From NCBI GenBank assembly GCA_036675025.1, contig JAKFFN010000328.1, positions 1 to 33,291 on the forward strand: a DNA stretch of 33,291 bases, in the 5' to 3' direction. A model generated the notes under the pieces. The model had not been told where the DNA came from, did not search any database, and saw only the letters and a program-made list of their open reading frames with translations. Of this stretch, positions 32,986-33,291 are shown in pieces; the first letter of the stretch is position 1; each line of letters begins with the position of its first letter. The stretch is from JAKFFN01 sp036675025 (lineage in GTDB: Bacteria; Sumerlaeota; Sumerlaeia; Sumerlaeales; Sumerlaeaceae). The position numbers and the translations under genes were made by a program.

Positions 32986-33291
32986 ATGAAATGTCCGTCT
33001 TGTGGTTTGAGTGTTCCAGATAATGCCAGCTTCTGCAATCATTGCGGTGCCGCAATCAATGTGCAGGGGCAGGTAACCGGGGCGGCGGCGTCGCCGTCGC
33101 ACGGGGGAGATATAGACCCGTCTGCTAGTTACATTATGTCTCCGCCTCCGGACCAGGGGCAGGAGCGGGTGCTGTGGGACGAGTACCCTTCCATGAGGAC
33201 CGCGATACCCGCTATTGTTCTGTGGATACTGGCGGGCCTTGCCGTCAGCCTGGCAGTAAACTTCCTGGCGCCCGGCCTGCAAGGCCCTGCC
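32986..33291 (+). CDS. Zinc-ribbon membrane protein, possibly with bacterial PH domain, 3'-truncated
   Basis: Starts at ATG 32986 with GGGGA about 5 bases upstream and stays open to the window end (102 codons seen). The N-terminus has a double-CxxC zinc ribbon (CPSCG at residues 3-7 and CNHCG at 17-21). A flexible Gly/Ala/Ser/Pro-rich linker follows to about residue 55, then QERVLWDEYPSMRTAIPAIV leads into a transmembrane helix (about 73-95, ILAGLAVSLAVNFL). The ERVLW...PS.R pattern before a membrane helix is what bacterial PH-domain (bPH2/YdbT-like) proteins show, so that is the best guess. The 132-base gap to coaBC holds A+T-rich sequence and CTTGAGAATTCAAG (5-bp arms) but no gene. Confidence 0.75.
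   Translation, partial: MKCPSCGLSVPDNASFCNHCGAAINVQGQVTGAAASPSHGGDIDPSASYIMSPPPDQGQERVLWDEYPSMRTAIPAIVLWILAGLAVSLAVNFLAPGLQGPA

Noticed and set aside
32908..33282. 124-codon minus-strand frame at the right edge
   Set aside because: Opposite the zinc-ribbon frame, which has two CxxC motifs, a ribosome site and a membrane helix; the minus translation has none.

Overview
The window looks like chromosomal sequence from an uncultured, probably didermal (Gram-negative-type) bacterium. It carries type IV pilus ATPases (PilB, PilT), FabI, LipA/LipB, a Tat-dependent exported enzyme, and several large secreted proteins with Ig-like, propeller-like and glycosidase-like folds. The Gfo/Idh/MocA, DUF6807 and exported enolase-superfamily cluster, together with a Ser/Thr kinase, is typical of polysaccharide-degrading lineages such as Planctomycetota, Verrucomicrobiota/Lentisphaerota or Hydrogenedentota-like phyla. 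The phylum is an inference from gene content; there is no rRNA or other decisive marker here. Base composition is moderately G+C-rich by eye, with two visibly more A+T-rich patches (about 23.15-23.9 kb and 28.8-31.6 kb). I see no rRNA, CRISPR array, insertion sequence, integrase or prophage.

Layout. (1) 3-4359, plus strand: a tightly packed catabolic operon of a Gfo/Idh/MocA oxidoreductase (5' end outside the window), a DUF6807 protein, a Tat-exported mandelate racemase/muconate lactonizing-type enzyme and a second DUF6807 protein. (2) 4540-8823, plus: a membrane Ser/Thr kinase with a TPR-like outer part, then purE-purK and a sulfotransferase. (3) 8833-12704, minus: a 975-residue secreted Ig-like/propeller protein and fabI. 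(4) 12824-16435, plus: mnmG, lipB and a secreted beta-sandwich protein. (5) 16576-22694, minus: tRNA-Arg(TCT), a TauE/SafE permease, lipA, and the coupled set purL-sppA-TIM-barrel isomerase. (6) 22801-25615, minus: a PII protein (glnB), a PIN-toxin/antitoxin pair, a six-helix membrane protein and pilT. (7) 25687-26895, minus: rnd, divergent from (8) pilB at 27045-28754 and a 919-residue secreted glycosidase-like protein, plus. (9) coaBC, minus, and the start of a zinc-ribbon/PH-like membrane protein, plus, running off the right edge.

How the genes fit together. The left operon probably oxidises, dehydrates or epimerises a sugar or sugar acid, at least partly outside the cytoplasm, because three of its four products have export signals. 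purE, purK and purL are de novo purine genes in two separate operons. lipB and lipA make and complete the lipoyl cofactor but are about 2 kb apart on opposite strands. pilB and pilT are the extension and retraction motors of type IV pili, divergent around rnd. Many downstream genes begin exactly at the upstream stop codon (ATGA or TTGA overlaps), and TTG is used unusually often as the start.

No gap between genes exceeds 300 bases. The most unusual items are a perfect 15-bp hairpin inside the signal-peptide codons of the first DUF6807 gene, the exported enolase/DUF6807 operon, the 919-residue protein with a tail-protein-like insert in its barrel, the unknown membrane protein coupled to pilT, and a FabI with an InhA-like Phe-Tyr-Lys active site.
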